The notes below the pieces were generated by a model. The model did no database searches and was not told the DNA's origin. It saw nothing but the letters and a program-made list of their open reading frames with translations. From positions 2,170,001 to 2,234,000 of the forward strand of contig NZ_CP114280.1 of NCBI RefSeq assembly GCF_029635795.1: a DNA stretch of 64,000 bases, in the 5' to 3' direction. Below are positions 19,476 through 30,695 of the stretch, one piece after another (position 1 is the first letter of the stretch; every line of letters begins with the position of its first letter). The stretch is from Dickeya lacustris (GTDB taxonomy: Bacteria; Pseudomonadota; Gammaproteobacteria; Enterobacterales; Enterobacteriaceae). The position numbers and the translations under genes are program-made.

Positions 19476-20106
19476 TTACTTACCGGAGGCAACCAGTGCG
19501 GAACCGGCAAAAATAAACAGCGAACCGGTGGCGCGGTTAAACAGGCGCAACCGTTGTGGCCGGGCAAACAGCGACGACACCCGTTTGCCCATACAGGCAT
19601 AGCTGAACATAATGCTGCAATCCAGCACCGCCCAGGTGATTGCCAGCAGAGCAAACTGCATCACCTGCGGCGACTGTGTATCGATAAAATTGGGAAACAG
19701 CGCGGCGAAAAACAGAATGTCTTTCGGGTTGCTGATGCCGACCATAAATCCGCGCCGGTATAAACTAAACGCCCCCGGCATCGTCTGCCCGTCTTTCTCA
19801 ACGGCGGGCATCATGGCGGTTTGCGGCGAGCGCCAGGCGCAAATCCCCAGCCAGATAAGATAGAGCGCCCCGACCACTTTCAGCACCCAAAAACGCGCTG
19901 GCGGATGCCGCCAGAATCGCGCCCAGCCCAAGCGCCGAGGCCGTCATTAACACCAGCGAGGCGCTGGCGCTGCCCAGTACGGTAGACAGCGCCCGGCGTT
20001 GCCCGTACCGCAGCCCATGTGTCATGCTAATTAATGCCGATGGGCCGGGAACGGCAATCAATACGATGATAACGCCAACATAAACCAGCCAAAGATGCCA
20101 TGTCAT
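19476..20106 (-). pseudogene. LysE/RhtB-family amino-acid exporter, frameshifted
   Basis: The first part (from ATG 20106) reads MTWHLWLVYVGVIIVLIAVPGPS, the family signature, and stays in frame to ASASAF; the second part continues in another frame with VLKVVGALYLIWLGI and runs to the stop at 19476. The break falls in the run CCCAAAAA at 19886-19893. Removing one base gives a continuous protein of 209 residues, the normal length of the family, with six membrane segments. RhtB-type proteins export amino acids or homoserine derivatives. As it stands the gene would give a 102-residue fragment. Either a recent mutation or a sequencing slip in the homopolymer. Confidence 0.82.
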
Positions 20107-20247
20107 TCTTCTGTTCCTGCCATCACAATAGAGTACGATTTACGATAATCAATACGGCGCACGACGGCGTGTCCGCGCGATACAACAGCCTGCGCGACAG
20201 CCATGAAAACAGCGATCCCCGCAATTCGCTACAACAGGACTCACCCG

Positions 20248-20748
20248 ATGACCACACTGTTTATGTATTACATCGGCGGGCGCGTTCAGGGTGCGAATAT
20301 CGAACTGCATGATATCCAGTTTGCTGCGCATACGCACCCGCAAGCGGCCTTTCCACAGCTCAAAGCCAACTGGTTTGGCGATAAAAACCGGGTTCATGTC
20401 GATAGCTACACCCCCTGCCGCTGGGCGGACGGCTATGATATCACGCTTCATCCCGAGCCGTTTAGCGGGCCGGAAAAACTGTGGTTTATCAATATGGGCG
20501 GCTATCTGCCGGGCAATCCGGCGGAGGTACACCAGTTTGGGCTGTTCGTCGCCCCCGATGCTGAAGCGGCCAAACAGCGCGCCCGGCAAGCGCTGCTGAC
20601 GCACGTCTTACAACCGCATCATGACGATCTGCACCAGATTGATGACTGCCTGCCGTTGAGCCTGCTGGAGCGCTGGTATGTTCATTTGCACCCCAACCCA
20701 TCAGGCTCGCTGGCTGCCCCGCTCTGGCAAGGCTACCAGCCGCTGTGA
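20248..20748 (+). CDS. DUF1543 domain protein
   Basis: The 166-residue soluble protein (start MTTLFMYYIGGRV at 20248, preceded by CAGGACTCACCCG) matches what I recall of the DUF1543 family: an N-terminal LFMYYIGGRVQGANIELHD, FVVG-like VQFAAH segment, and a WFGD...HVDSY stretch. No catalytic residues can be named and its function is unknown. It lies convergent to aaeB with a 4-base gap. The ATG at 20203 is in frame, but the extra 15 residues are not family-like. Confidence 0.75.
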   Translation: MTTLFMYYIGGRVQGANIELHDIQFAAHTHPQAAFPQLKANWFGDKNRVHVDSYTPCRWADGYDITLHPEPFSGPEKLWFINMGGYLPGNPAEVHQFGLFVAPDAEAAKQRARQALLTHVLQPHHDDLHQIDDCLPLSLLERWYVHLHPNPSGSLAAPLWQGYQPL

Positions 20749-20752
20749 CGCC

Positions 20753-22708
20753 TCAGCCCAGCAACGCATGTTGATGGCTGCGCAAAAGCTGCGTCAGGCG
20801 GCCAACGGCCACTATCGCGTCATCCGCCACCTGATGCTCGCGCAGCAGTTGCGGGTAGTGTTCCATCTGTGTGAGTAGTTGGGAGAACGCCTCGCTGCGA
20901 TAACGATCGCTTGAGGCATCAATGACGTGCGTCGCCGTCAGGCGCAGCTGGCGATGAAACGCCGCTAACCGCTCGCTGACCGGCAGTTCCAGCAGGCGCA
21001 GGCGCTGATGCATCATAATCAGCGACAGCGCCAGACGGTATTTCGCTATGTCACCGGCAAACAGGTTGAGCAGCAAGAACAGGTGTTGATACAACGCAGG
21101 CAGGTGATTTTCCCGTTTACGGCCAGAGCGGGTAGAAAGCGCTGCTACCGCGCCATAGACAAAGCGGTTAAGCAAGGTGCGCCCGGTGCGCTCGCGGGTA
21201 TTATCGCGGATAAGCAGAATCACGCTCAATGCCAGCACACAGCCAATGACCTGGCCAATGGCGTTATCCAGAAACTGATTGAGGTTGAACTTCATCGGGT
21301 TACTGAGCACGATAATATTGATGGTGCTGGCAAGCGCCCCCAGTGAACCCAGACGCCGTTTTTGCACCTCAATGCCTATCACAAATGCCATGCCGCCAAG
21401 CGTCAGGCACAGCAACAGCAGGCTCTGCTGGGTGGCAGGCAACACCACCATAAACAGCAGCGAACCGAGCGGCAGCGCCACCAGAGAGCCTATCAAGAAA
21501 TCTTTGGCCGCCATCAGCGGATTCGGCAGCCGCATCGCCAGCGATGTCACCACCGCAATAATCACCATGCAGGAACTGCCGGAGGTCCAGCCAGTCCATA
21601 ACCAGAACAGGCAGCCAAGCCCGGTCGCCACCGCCGTGCGCAGGCCATTAATCATGGCATGATGGGTTTCTGCGGAACTGGCTTTGACGGCAACCTCGGC
21701 ATCCAGCAGTTGCGCTTCACGCGCGCTGACACGCGAGTTTGTTTTGATGCCTCTTGCCAGCAACTGGTAGCGAGAGGCGGCGGCCAGCCAGCTGAGTAGC
21801 ATCGGCGGCAGGCTGCGACTATGGCTGGCCGCCAGATAACGCAACTGGCGCAAGCGCCGCGCAACATCGGCGGCATTCTCTGCCGGATGCTCCAGCATCA
21901 TGGCGATAGCCCCTTTCAGGGCTTGCGGCTGCTCTTGCAGCGTCAGGCGGATTTCACAGGCTTGCGTTATCAATAACCATGACTGGGTGAGCAGCGTCGT
22001 GATGCGGCGACTGGCACCCTGCCAGCGCGATGACTCCAGCATCAGTACGCTGCGCATGCCGTTGAGTGCATGAGTCTGGCGCACCAGCCCGTGCCAGGCA
22101 GCGTCGAGCTCATCGTCGGCAATGCCCGCGACACAGCGCTGCAATAACTGATACTGCCCGACCCAGAGCGCATCCAGCGCCCTATCGATATCCTGCTTAA
22201 CCGAGCGGGGAGAGAACAGCAAATCGCCCAGAATGGCGCACACAATCCCCAGCACGATTTCACTGCAACGCTCAACGGCAAACTGAGGGATGCGCACAGG
22301 CGCGCTCTGGCTGGTCACGATGATGATAAGCGTGGTGTAACCGGCCAGCGCAAACACATAGGCGTTTTCGACTTTTACCAGCGAGGAAATCCACACGCAC
22401 ACTCCGGCCCACAGGCAGCAGAGCGTCAGCATCACAACCGGCGCTCGCACGGTCGCCATCACAATCACCAGCGCCCCGACGCAGCCAATAAAGGTTCCCG
22501 CTACCCGCAACATCCCGCGATGGCGAATCGCCCCGGAGAACGGGTCGCCACCGGCGGCAAAGGCCGGGCCAGCGGCCACGATAGCCGCCGTCAATGCCGC
22601 CCAGCGCGGCGTTTCCAGTTGCAGATAAAATCCCAGCACCAGCGAGAGAACAATCGCCGTACTGAGTTTGAACGCGAAACGCAGGCGCAAAAATGCGGGA
22701 GTATTCAT
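20753..22708 (-). CDS. aaeB: AaeB, FUSC-family aromatic carboxylic acid efflux pump
   Basis: The 651-residue inner-membrane protein closely resembles E. coli AaeB along its length: [21 protein letters not shown] near residues 28-48, [26 protein letters not shown], and a second hydrophobic bundle with [21 protein letters not shown]. With AaeA it exports p-hydroxybenzoate-like aromatic acids as a relief valve. I chose ATG 22708; an in-frame GTG at 22717 is also possible. It follows aaeA by 12 bases. In a plant-associated host such a pump could handle plant phenolic acids, which is inference. Confidence 0.93.
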   Translation of the reverse strand: MNTPAFLRLRFAFKLSTAIVLSLVLGFYLQLETPRWAALTAAIVAAGPAFAAGGDPFSGAIRHRGMLRVAGTFIGCVGALVIVMATVRAPVVMLTLCCLWAGVCVWISSLVKVENAYVFALAGYTTLIIIVTSQSAPVRIPQFAVERCSEIVLGIVCAILGDLLFSPRSVKQDIDRALDALWVGQYQLLQRCVAGIADDELDAAWHGLVRQTHALNGMRSVLMLESSRWQGASRRITTLLTQSWLLITQACEIRLTLQEQPQALKGAIAMMLEHPAENAADVARRLRQLRYLAASHSRSLPPMLLSWLAAASRYQLLARGIKTNSRVSAREAQLLDAEVAVKASSAETHHAMINGLRTAVATGLGCLFWLWTGWTSGSSCMVIIAVVTSLAMRLPNPLMAAKDFLIGSLVALPLGSLLFMVVLPATQQSLLLLCLTLGGMAFVIGIEVQKRRLGSLGALASTINIIVLSNPMKFNLNQFLDNAIGQVIGCVLALSVILLIRDNTRERTGRTLLNRFVYGAVAALSTRSGRKRENHLPALYQHLFLLLNLFAGDIAKYRLALSLIMMHQRLRLLELPVSERLAAFHRQLRLTATHVIDASSDRYRSEAFSQLLTQMEHYPQLLREHQVADDAIVAVGRLTQLLRSHQHALLG

Positions 22709-22720
22709 CACATCCACCGC

Positions 22721-23668
22721 TTAACCGAATTCACGCAGGCGGTGTAATAACTGCAACAGCGGCGACATTGGCCGGGTATTGCGGGTGTGCTCGCCGGTCA
22801 CGACCACCGTTGCCGTCGTGCCCGCCGGGTATTGATCGCCCCACTGCCGGGCCAGGCGAATTTTTACCGGCACTCGCTGCGCCAGACGCACCCATTCCAG
22901 GTTTGAATCCACCGTTGCCAGCCCTTTGCCATCGGCGGCACTGCTGCTATTGGTAACACCAGCGGCAATACTATCCACCACGCCATATAAAATCTGGTTG
23001 CTGCCAAGCGGGGTTATCTCGACCTGATAACCCGGATGCACCGCAGATAACTTGGTTTCTTCCATGTACGCCAGCAGATAGAACGAATCCTTCTTCACCA
23101 GCGCCACAGCGCTTGCGCCCCGGGTAATAAACTCCCCGGCGTGTACATGCAAATTGGTTATCCAGCCGTCAGCCGGGGCGCGCACCACGGTGCGGGCCAA
23201 ATCCAGCCGGGCGATTTCCAGCTCCGCCTGCGCTTTCGCCAGTTGGTGTAACGTGGTTTGCAACGCATTGCCGGATTGCTCAATTTCTTCACGCGACATG
23301 GCTTGTATGCCAAGGTGCTGGCGGCGCGCCGACTCGCGTCTTTTCTCATCTGCCAGCGCCTGATAATAGGCAACATCGGCCTGCGCCTGCTCCAGCGCTT
23401 GCTGATAGCGCGGCGGGTCGATGACAAACAGCACATCACCTTGTTTTACCTGCTGATTATCTTGCACATTCACCTGCGTCAGCAGGCCGCTGACATCCGG
23501 GGCTATCGCCACCACATCGGCGCTAAAGCGCGCATCGCGCGTCCAGGGAGATTCCGTGTAAAACGACCATACCCGCACCAATGCAATGGCCGCCGCCAGC
23601 ACCAGCAGCAAGGTGATGGTGACACGGCTCAGTTTTTTGATTATCACGTTTACAACCGATGCTTTCAC
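22721..23668 (-). CDS. aaeA: AaeA, membrane fusion protein of the Aae pump
   Basis: The 315-residue HlyD-like protein has one N-terminal membrane helix (about 12-30), then [18 protein letters not shown] and a coiled-coil hairpin ([19 protein letters not shown]), and [14 protein letters not shown] near the end, all as in E. coli AaeA (310). I chose a GTG at 23668, preceded by GAGG 5 bases upstream; an ATG 16 codons earlier would place the start inside aaeX and add non-family residues. It bridges AaeB to the periplasm or outer membrane. Confidence 0.9.
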   Translation of the reverse strand: MKASVVNVIIKKLSRVTITLLLVLAAAIALVRVWSFYTESPWTRDARFSADVVAIAPDVSGLLTQVNVQDNQQVKQGDVLFVIDPPRYQQALEQAQADVAYYQALADEKRRESARRQHLGIQAMSREEIEQSGNALQTTLHQLAKAQAELEIARLDLARTVVRAPADGWITNLHVHAGEFITRGASAVALVKKDSFYLLAYMEETKLSAVHPGYQVEITPLGSNQILYGVVDSIAAGVTNSSSAADGKGLATVDSNLEWVRLAQRVPVKIRLARQWGDQYPAGTTATVVVTGEHTRNTRPMSPLLQLLHRLREFG

Positions 23669-23675
23669 AGCAACC

Positions 23676-23879
23676 TCAAAGACCGAAATGGAACAACAGA
23701 TAAAACAGGCAGACAAATAACGCGGAGTTAAACAACGCCGGATGCCAGACCCAGTGATAAATACCGGTGGGATGCAGCAGACGCAGACAGAGAAAAAACA
23801 CCGCCAGCGTCACCAATAAAACAAAGAACACCGGTGGAAATGACAGACCAAATAACACCATGACCGGAAGTGAGTTCAT
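23676..23879 (-). CDS. aaeX: AaeX, small membrane protein of the aae operon
   Basis: The 67-residue protein from [16 protein letters not shown] has two hydrophobic segments and the conserved [13 protein letters not shown] motif (here [16 protein letters not shown]), exactly the length of E. coli AaeX. An earlier ATG at 23942 would add 21 unrelated residues. Its function in the pump is not known. It is the first gene of aaeXAB, and its stop lies 7 bases before the aaeA start. Confidence 0.9.
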   Translation of the reverse strand: MNSLPVMVLFGLSFPPVFFVLLVTLAVFFLCLRLLHPTGIYHWVWHPALFNSALFVCLFYLLFHFGL

Positions 23880-24236
23880 CTTCTTAACCTTATTCGCCAC
23901 CTCATTTGCCACCGCTGCCTCGCCACGACACCGACCATGCACAACCGGTTTTCAGGGATGAAAACGGCACAGCCCGCTCCCCATCAGCACGAGCCAACGG
24001 CAGGCAAACACAGCATGAACTGAATAATCACGATGGCGGGTGCTGATTTAATGGCGTGCGAGCAATGCAGAATTGCCATGGCGTTAAACCAGCGCAGTTA
24101 ATCTTTTGATACAGCCCTTGCCGCACAGACAGCGAACCAACTGCGCGCCTGATGGCCAGACATGCTATAGTATGAGACGTTATTATTATGTTATCTACCT
24201 AATGTGATCTAAATCACTTTTAAGCCAGGGTTAACA
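23880..24236. promoter_or_regulatory. Divergent aaeX-aaeR control region
   Basis: These 357 bases contain no gene I can support. They separate the divergently transcribed aaeX and aaeR and should hold both promoters and the AaeR binding sites, since LysR regulators usually bind such regions. I could not pick one AaeR box with confidence. The clearest motif is the CRP-like site listed separately. Confidence 0.7.
24203..24218. promoter_or_regulatory. CRP-like site upstream of aaeR
   Basis: TGTGATCTAAATCACT matches the CRP consensus TGTGA-N6-TCACA at nine of ten positions and contains a perfect inverted repeat GTGAT/ATCAC. It ends 18 bases before the aaeR ATG. That close position would suit repression of aaeR, or activation of leftward transcription toward aaeXAB. 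FNR binding is less likely because the TTGAT half is missing. Confidence 0.55.
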
Positions 24237-25181
24237 ATGGATCGATTAAAAAGCATGGCGGTGTTCGCCAAAGTGGTGGAGTGCGGTTCCTTCACTGCGG
24301 CGGCGCGTCAGTTAGCGATGAGTGTCTCTGCCGTCAGCCAGACGCTATCCCGGCTCGAAGATGACATCCAAATCAAGTTGCTCAACCGCAGCACCCGCAG
24401 CATCGGATTGACCGAAGCCGGTAAAATTTACTACCACGGCTGCCGCCGGATGCTGCATGAAGCGCAAGAAGTACACGAACAGCTGTATGCCTTTAATAAC
24501 ACGCCAATCGGTACACTGCGCATCGGCAGCTCTTCGACCATGGCGCAAAATGTGCTGGCGAACATGACGGCTGAGATGCTGCAAGAATACCCGGGGTTGT
24601 CGGTTAATCTGGTGTGCGGTATTCCCGCCCCTGACCTTATCGCCGATGGGCTGGATATCGTTATTCGGGTCGGCGCGCTGCAAGACTCCAGCTTGTACTG
24701 TAGCCGCATCGGTTCCATGCCGATGGTGGTGTGCGCGGCTAAAAGCTACCTCACCCAGCACGGCACGCCGGAAAAGCCCTCGGATATGGGAAATTTCTCC
24801 TGGCTGGAGTACAGCGTGCGCCCGGATAGCGAATTTGAATTAATCGCCCCCGAAGGCATGACAATCCGCATCCAGCCGCAGGGCCGGTTTGTCACCAATG
24901 ACCCGCTCACATTAATCCGCTGGTTAAAGCAGGGCGCAGGCATCGCCCATGTGCCGATGATGTGGGTTTTTGAGGAGATAAAACGCGGCGAGATAGAAAT
25001 TCTGTTCCCGCGCTACCATTCCGACCCGCGCCCGGTATACGCGCTGTATACCCGGCCAGATAATCTGCCGCTCAAAGTGCAGGTCTGTATCAATTACCTG
25101 ACGGACTATTTCAATAAAGTGGCGCTGATTTATCAGGGATATCGGCAGGAAAACCCACACAACGCAGAGACTGGCACATAA
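24237..25181 (+). CDS. aaeR: AaeR, LysR-type regulator of aaeXAB
   Basis: The 314-residue LysR protein has the N-terminal winged helix-turn-helix (MDRLKSMAVFAKVVECGSFT, AARQLAMSVSAVSQTLSRLE) and a periplasmic-binding-protein-like effector domain. Long stretches such as HEQLYAFNNTPIGTLRIG and PGLSVNLVCGIPAPDLIADGLD match E. coli AaeR. It activates aaeXAB in response to aromatic carboxylates. It is divergent from aaeX and convergent with tldD. Confidence 0.94.
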   Translation: MDRLKSMAVFAKVVECGSFTAAARQLAMSVSAVSQTLSRLEDDIQIKLLNRSTRSIGLTEAGKIYYHGCRRMLHEAQEVHEQLYAFNNTPIGTLRIGSSSTMAQNVLANMTAEMLQEYPGLSVNLVCGIPAPDLIADGLDIVIRVGALQDSSLYCSRIGSMPMVVCAAKSYLTQHGTPEKPSDMGNFSWLEYSVRPDSEFELIAPEGMTIRIQPQGRFVTNDPLTLIRWLKQGAGIAHVPMMWVFEEIKRGEIEILFPRYHSDPRPVYALYTRPDNLPLKVQVCINYLTDYFNKVALIYQGYRQENPHNAETGT

Positions 25182-25184
25182 AAC

Positions 25185-25202
25185 AGGCCGCATCAGCGGC
25201 CT
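25185..25202. terminator. Hairpin between aaeR and tldD
   Basis: AGGCCGC and GCGGCCT form a 7-bp stem with an ATCA loop, starting 4 bases after the aaeR stop. There is no T run. It lies in a convergent intergenic stretch of 77 bases. Confidence 0.45.
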
Positions 25203-25258
25203 CAGAGGTGGTGGAATGACCGTGGGATAATGGGATAAACAGTTGGTCAATCCCGCGT

Positions 25259-26705
25259 TTAGGCGGTGCCGCCAACGGTAATGCTGTCGAGTTTCAGCGT
25301 CGGCTGCCCGACACCGACCGGCAGGCTCTGGCCCTCTTTGCCGCACACCCCGACGCCTTTATCCAGCGCCAGATCGTTGCCGACCATCGAAATCTGCTGC
25401 ATGGCTTCAATGCCGGAGCCAACCAGCGTAGCGCCTTTTACCGGCGTGGTCACACGCCCGTTTTCAATCAGATAGGCTTCAGAGGTGGAGAACACGAACT
25501 TACCGGAGGTGATATCCACCTGGCCGCCGCCAAAGTTCGGCGCATACAGGCCATACTCAACGCTTTCGATAATCTCTTGTGCAGTCGATTGGCCGGCCAG
25601 CATGTAGGTGTTGGTCATACGCGGCATCGGCAAATGCGCATAGGACTCACGGCGGCCATTGCCCGTCGGAGCCACCCCCATCAGCCGCGCATTGAGTTTG
25701 TCCTGCATGTAACCTTTCAGAATACCGTTCTCAATCAGCACGTTGTAACGTCCGGCCACCCCTTCGTCATCAATCGCCAGCGAACCGCGACGCCCTTCAA
25801 GGGTACCATCATCCACCACGGTACACAGTGAGGACGCCACCTGCTGCCCCACCTGACCACTGAACACCGAGGTGCCCCGGCGGTTGACAATCCCCTTCCA
25901 GACCATGGCCGACCGCTTCATGCAGCAACACGCCCGGCCAGCCTGCGCCGAGCACCACCGGCATCGAGCCTGCCGGAGCCGCCACCGCAGAGAGGTTCAC
26001 CAGCGCCATGCGCACCGCTTCTTTCGCCCAGTGCTCGGCACGGGCTTCACCCTCTTCCTGCTGCCAGAAGTAGTCATAGCCGGTGCGGGCGCCGCCGCCG
26101 CTGGAGCCACGCTCGCGTCGGCCATTATCTTCCACCAGCACACTGACGGATAAACGCACCAGCGGGCGTACATCCGCCGCCAGCGTACCGTCGGTGGCCG
26201 CCACCAGCACCAGTTCATAGACCCCGGTCAGGCTGGCCGTCACTTCCTGCACGCGCGCATCAGCGGCGCGAGCGGTGGCATCGACACGCTGTAGCAGGGC
26301 AATCTTGTCTTCACGCGATAAGCTATCCAGCGGATTATTCTGGGTATACAGGCCGCGATGCGCCACTTCGCCCAGCGTTTTCACCCGACCATCGCCCTGC
26401 TCGCGCACAATGCTGCGCGCCGCCTGCGCACTTTGTTGCAATGCGTTAAGGGTGATTTGGTCGGCGTAGGCAAAGCCGGTTTTTTCGCCGTGAATAGCGC
26501 GAATACCGACGCCCTGATCGATATGGTAGGAGCCATCCTTGATGATGCGGTCTTCCAGCACCCAGGATTCATGATAGCTGGACTGAAAATAGAGGTCGGC
26601 ATAATCGATACGCCGCTCACTCAATGTGCCCAGAATAGAATGCAGATCCTGATGGCTCAGGTTATTGGCCGTGAGTAATTGCTCACTGACAAATGTCAGA
26701 CTCAT
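25259..26705 (-). pseudogene. tldD: TldD metalloprotease gene with one frameshift
   Basis: Two overlapping frames together encode TldD. The N-terminal frame runs from ATG 26705 to the zinc motif [11 protein letters not shown] (HExxxH at residues 262-267), then drifts into unrelated sequence and stops near 25809. The C-terminal frame resumes with [13 protein letters not shown] and ends at 25259 ([10 protein letters not shown]). Removing the C at 25888 restores GDFNRRG and a protein of 481 residues, the length of E. coli TldD. With TldE (12297-13637) it would form the leader-peptide protease. As read, the product loses the C-terminal metal-binding and folding region and should be inactive. It follows yhdP in the same direction. 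Confidence 0.9.
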
Positions 26706-26751
26706 AGAATGTCACTCTTATTGTCAATGTCGTCGGATAACCGAACCGTGG

Positions 26752-29700
26752 TTATTGCCTCGCCGCACCAGCGGCGTTGGGTTTTTGCGGTTCACGCACT
26801 ACTTCCTGAATCTTTGGTTGATCCACACTACCGGAAATGTGGTAGCGAATCAGAGAAATTTTGCTCCACAGCGGAGCCAGCACTTTACTGGCGGCAAACA
26901 CCGCCGCGCCAATCACCGGGTTAACGGCAAACGCCGTTGCCACGCCGACCGTGGCCGAAATTTCCGGCGCGACCACCGCATCCATCGACAGGTTGCGTTT
27001 GACCAAATCAACATCGCCTTTCATGGCGATATCCGCCTCCAGCCCATCGACCAGCAGGTTGTCGGTATGCAGCACCCCGTCTTTGATCCACGCCGTGCTG
27101 CGAATCGAGTCAAAATAGAAGCCTTTACCGAAGGTATCGCTGAAATCAAACTGTAGCTTACGCAGCAGCGCATCGAAACTCACCAGACGCAATAACTGCC
27201 CGGCCTGACCGGTGCCGACATTCACGATTTCCCCCTTGCCGATATCGCTTTTCAGAATACCGCTCAGGCTTGGCACATCGGGAGACCAGGGCGAGCCGCG
27301 CCAGTACAGGTCATAGTCAACGCTGAATGCGCCCGCGCGCAGCGGCGTCACCAGCCCCAGCCAGTCGGCGTTATCGCTCAGGCTGTCACCGGATAAGCGC
27401 CCTTTTAGCGCGGTACGCATGCCCTCGCCATTCTCCTGCCAGCTGCCTTCCAGCGACAATTTGGCCTTCCCGCTGTTCACCTGCCCGTTCGCCAGCACCA
27501 GCTTACCGGGCTCCGGCTGCAAGGTGCCGTTAAGCTGGCCGATATTCTGCCCCAAAAACCAGCACTCACGGCAGCTAAACTGCAACGCGGGCCAATCCTC
27601 AAACCGAATGCTCGGGTCGTTCAGCGGCGATTTTTTCTCCGCCAGCGCCGCCGGGTTAGTGGCATCATCGCCCTGCCACTGCGGGTTGTAATAAAGATAG
27701 CGGATATCTGTACGCCACGGCCCGCTGGCCGGGATCAATAAACGCCCGTCGATTTCCCGCCCCGTGGCAGTAATTTCATTGCCCGTCGCCTGAGCCCGGC
27801 TGGTAAACATCAGGTCATGCCATTGCTGACCGAGAATTTTCAGCTCCGGCGTACTTAATGTCACCCGCTCCGGCCACTGAAAGCGCCCGCTGCCCGTCTG
27901 GGCGCTCGCGGCACCGCGCACACCCGGCAGCAACGCCAGCCAGCGCTCGCCATCGAGTGCTGGCAGTGCCAGCGTCAGCGAGGAGTCATCGGGCAAGGCG
28001 GGTCGTGCTGTGCCCTGCTGCCACGCCGCACGCGTCAGCATCACTTTGTTGTCTTTGAGCAACCAGGCGCTATTGAAAAACTGGCGCTTACCGAGTTCGC
28101 CGGTCAACGCAAAACTGCGCACATCGCCAGTGGCATTCACCTGCAAGTCCAGCGCGGCCCCGGCCTGCTTATCGAGCGGAGAAGGTAAGTGGCTACTTAC
28201 CTCTTTGAGATCAACCTGCGTCGCCACCTCGTAGCGCGCCGCGCCGCGCGTCGGTAACGTCACCTGTACCGCGCTGTGCCACCGGGCATTACCCGCAAGC
28301 GAGCTGGCCACCGGCTTCGGTAAACCCGGCAGGCGCGATACCGCCCAGTCGCCCAGTAAGCCGACATTGACGAGAAATGCCTGTGCCTGCTCCTGGGTAC
28401 TAAAGTTGACCGTTACCGGCTGGGTAAGCCAGTTGGCCTGCATCGGCTGGCTGACGAGGTTGCCGTTGTCATAGCGAAACTGCCCGCTGACCGCTTGCAA
28501 CATCACATCCAGCGGCTTGATGAACAGGGTGTTATTACTCAGAGACACCTCGCCGCTGGCCTTCACCTGCCCGGCATTGAGCGGAATATCCAAAGACAAG
28601 GTGCCTGCAACCGGGCCGCCGATTTGCACCTGCGTCAGCGCGCTGCCTAACGAGGGTTTCATCGGCGTTTGCCCGAAGTAATCGCTTACTTGCTTACCTG
28701 TTCCGCGAATATCGCCGTTAATCAGCAGTTTTTCTTTGCTGTAATCCGGGATGTCGGCGTGAATATTCAGCCCGCGCGCCTCGCCCAGCCCGACATCAGG
28801 AGCCAGCATCCACAGGCCATTGTTCTCAAAATTCAGGCTAATGTTCAGGTTTTCCAGCGCAGGCCAGCCGGGTTGAAACTCAAAACGCGATTTTTCCAGC
28901 GGCACCCACACCTGAAACTGCCCATCGTGCGCAACAAACGGAAAGCGGGCCGGGTTGCCCGCGAAGATAAGGGTGGCGTTCTCCACCTGACCGGATTTCA
29001 GCGCGCCAGCAAGGTAGTCCACCAGTGTTTTACCCATGAACGGCTCGGGGTAGAAACGCCAGGCATCGCCCGCATCATCAAGACGCAGCCCGGCCAGAAT
29101 ATCCAGACGCGGCTCCCCTTGCTGCGGATGGCGGTAGTGGAAATCGCCGTTCGCCCATAGCGAGTGTGAGCGCACATCCAGCCCCTTGCCCCACAGCTCC
29201 CACCCTTCACTGTTGCTGCGCCAGTTCAGGTTCAAATCCGCCTGCTGGATATCCAGCGGCGCGCGAAACATATTCGGGTACGGCAGCGTACTGTCAGCCA
29301 AACGCAGTTGGGTTTGCCCGCTCGACAGGCTGCCGGATGCGTCACCGGAAAAGTGCGCCATCCCCGGTAATGTCTGCCAGCTATTCCAGCCGACGTCCTG
29401 CCAGCGCGCCTGAAAGCGCGTTAGCTCCGGCTGTTGCAGCGGAATATCCAGCGCCAGCGACGTCACCTGCCCGTGCGGTTGCAGCGCTTGCCAGTAGGTT
29501 TTTAGCGCGGGCGTGGTGGTATTGAGCAACGCCAGCAGCGGCTCTATGCGCCCTAACGCCAGATGGCTGGCACGAATACGCAATTCGTCCAGCCGCGACG
29601 GGCCGGGCAAGGCGGTGTTTTCCGGCAGCCACAGCGCCGCGATACGGCCATTTGGCCAGCGAACACCATCGGTTTCAAGCTGCAACGCCGGTACGTCAAC

Positions 29701-30608
29701 TTGCCAGCCATTTTGGTAACGACTGGCGTGTACCGTCATCGCACGGGTCGCCAGTCGATGACGCGTCTCGCCATCAAGCCAGCTTGCCGACCCCTCGCGC
29801 AACAGCAAGTCGCCGCCGTAAATATCGCCTTCACGCACCTGTAACCAGGCCGCCAGACTAAAATCGGCGCTCTCAAGCCCGGTGTTGCTTTGCGAATCCA
29901 GCGCCCCAGCCACGGCTTCATATCAATGTTATCGGCCTGCAAATAGACCACGCCGTTATTCAGCCATCCCCGATCATCGCGCAAGTCCATGCGTACCTGC
30001 ACCACGCCGTGCTGACCGTTAAAACTCGACAGGCTAATTTGCCCTTCGGCGCGGTGACGATTGTTGCCGTTAAGCCACGTCAGTTGCGGTATATGCAGTT
30101 CAGCCTGGGTTCCAGCAGGCGTGAGAAAGCGCAAACGACTGTTGCGTAAATCAAAGTGGTCAAACTGGCGTAAAAACAGCGAGCCCAGTTGATCCGGTTG
30201 CCACGACCGCGTGCGCTGCCGCTCCGGGTCTACCGGCGTTTTGAGCTCCATTTGCAGGTTATAGAAGGTCAGATCGCGGAATTTCCACTTGAAATGAAGC
30301 AGCGATTGCCAGACATCCAGCGCCAGAGACACGCGTTCAGCCTGCCACTCCATCGTCGGATGATGAATGCGCAGATTGGTAATATCCAGCGTCGGGCCGA
30401 AGGTTTCCCAGCTCCCGCTCAGGCTCTCCACGTCGATTGGCAAACCGGTGGTGGATTGTAACCAGCCGACAAGCTGCGGGCGAACCTCGTTTAATGCGGG
30501 CAACGTCATTCTTAATGCGCTGATAAGCAGCGCTATCAGCACAACAACGATCGCGCCCGTGGCGGCTAAGATTGCGGGTAAGCGCGTTATACCGGGCAGT
30601 CGCCTCAC
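26752..30608 (-). pseudogene. yhdP: YhdP, AsmA-like phospholipid transport protein, frameshifted
   Basis: YhdP is a very long envelope protein (1266 residues in E. coli) with an N-terminal membrane anchor and a hydrophobic-groove periplasmic bridge for phospholipid movement toward the outer membrane. The first frame begins at a GTG at 30608 (RRLPGITRLP, GAGGAG 6 bases upstream) and runs through LQADNIDMKPWLGRWI; the second frame continues with QSNTGLESADFSLAAW and runs to 26752. The break is at about 29891-29896 and equals one missing or two extra bases. Repaired length would be near 1285 residues. It lies between rng and tldD, as in E. coli. Loss here would leave outer-membrane lipid supply to TamB and YdbH. 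Confidence 0.88.
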
Positions 30609-30695
30609 GCATATCTCCTCATGACTCATCACCAGCGACGAGCGAAAACCTGACAGCCCCACCGCGCGCCTGCAGGCGATGGAAAACGCATGATA

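Noticed and set aside
25809..26705. tldD as two separate genes
   Set aside because: The two frames join exactly at a conserved TldD segment and sum to the normal length, so it is one gene with a frameshift.
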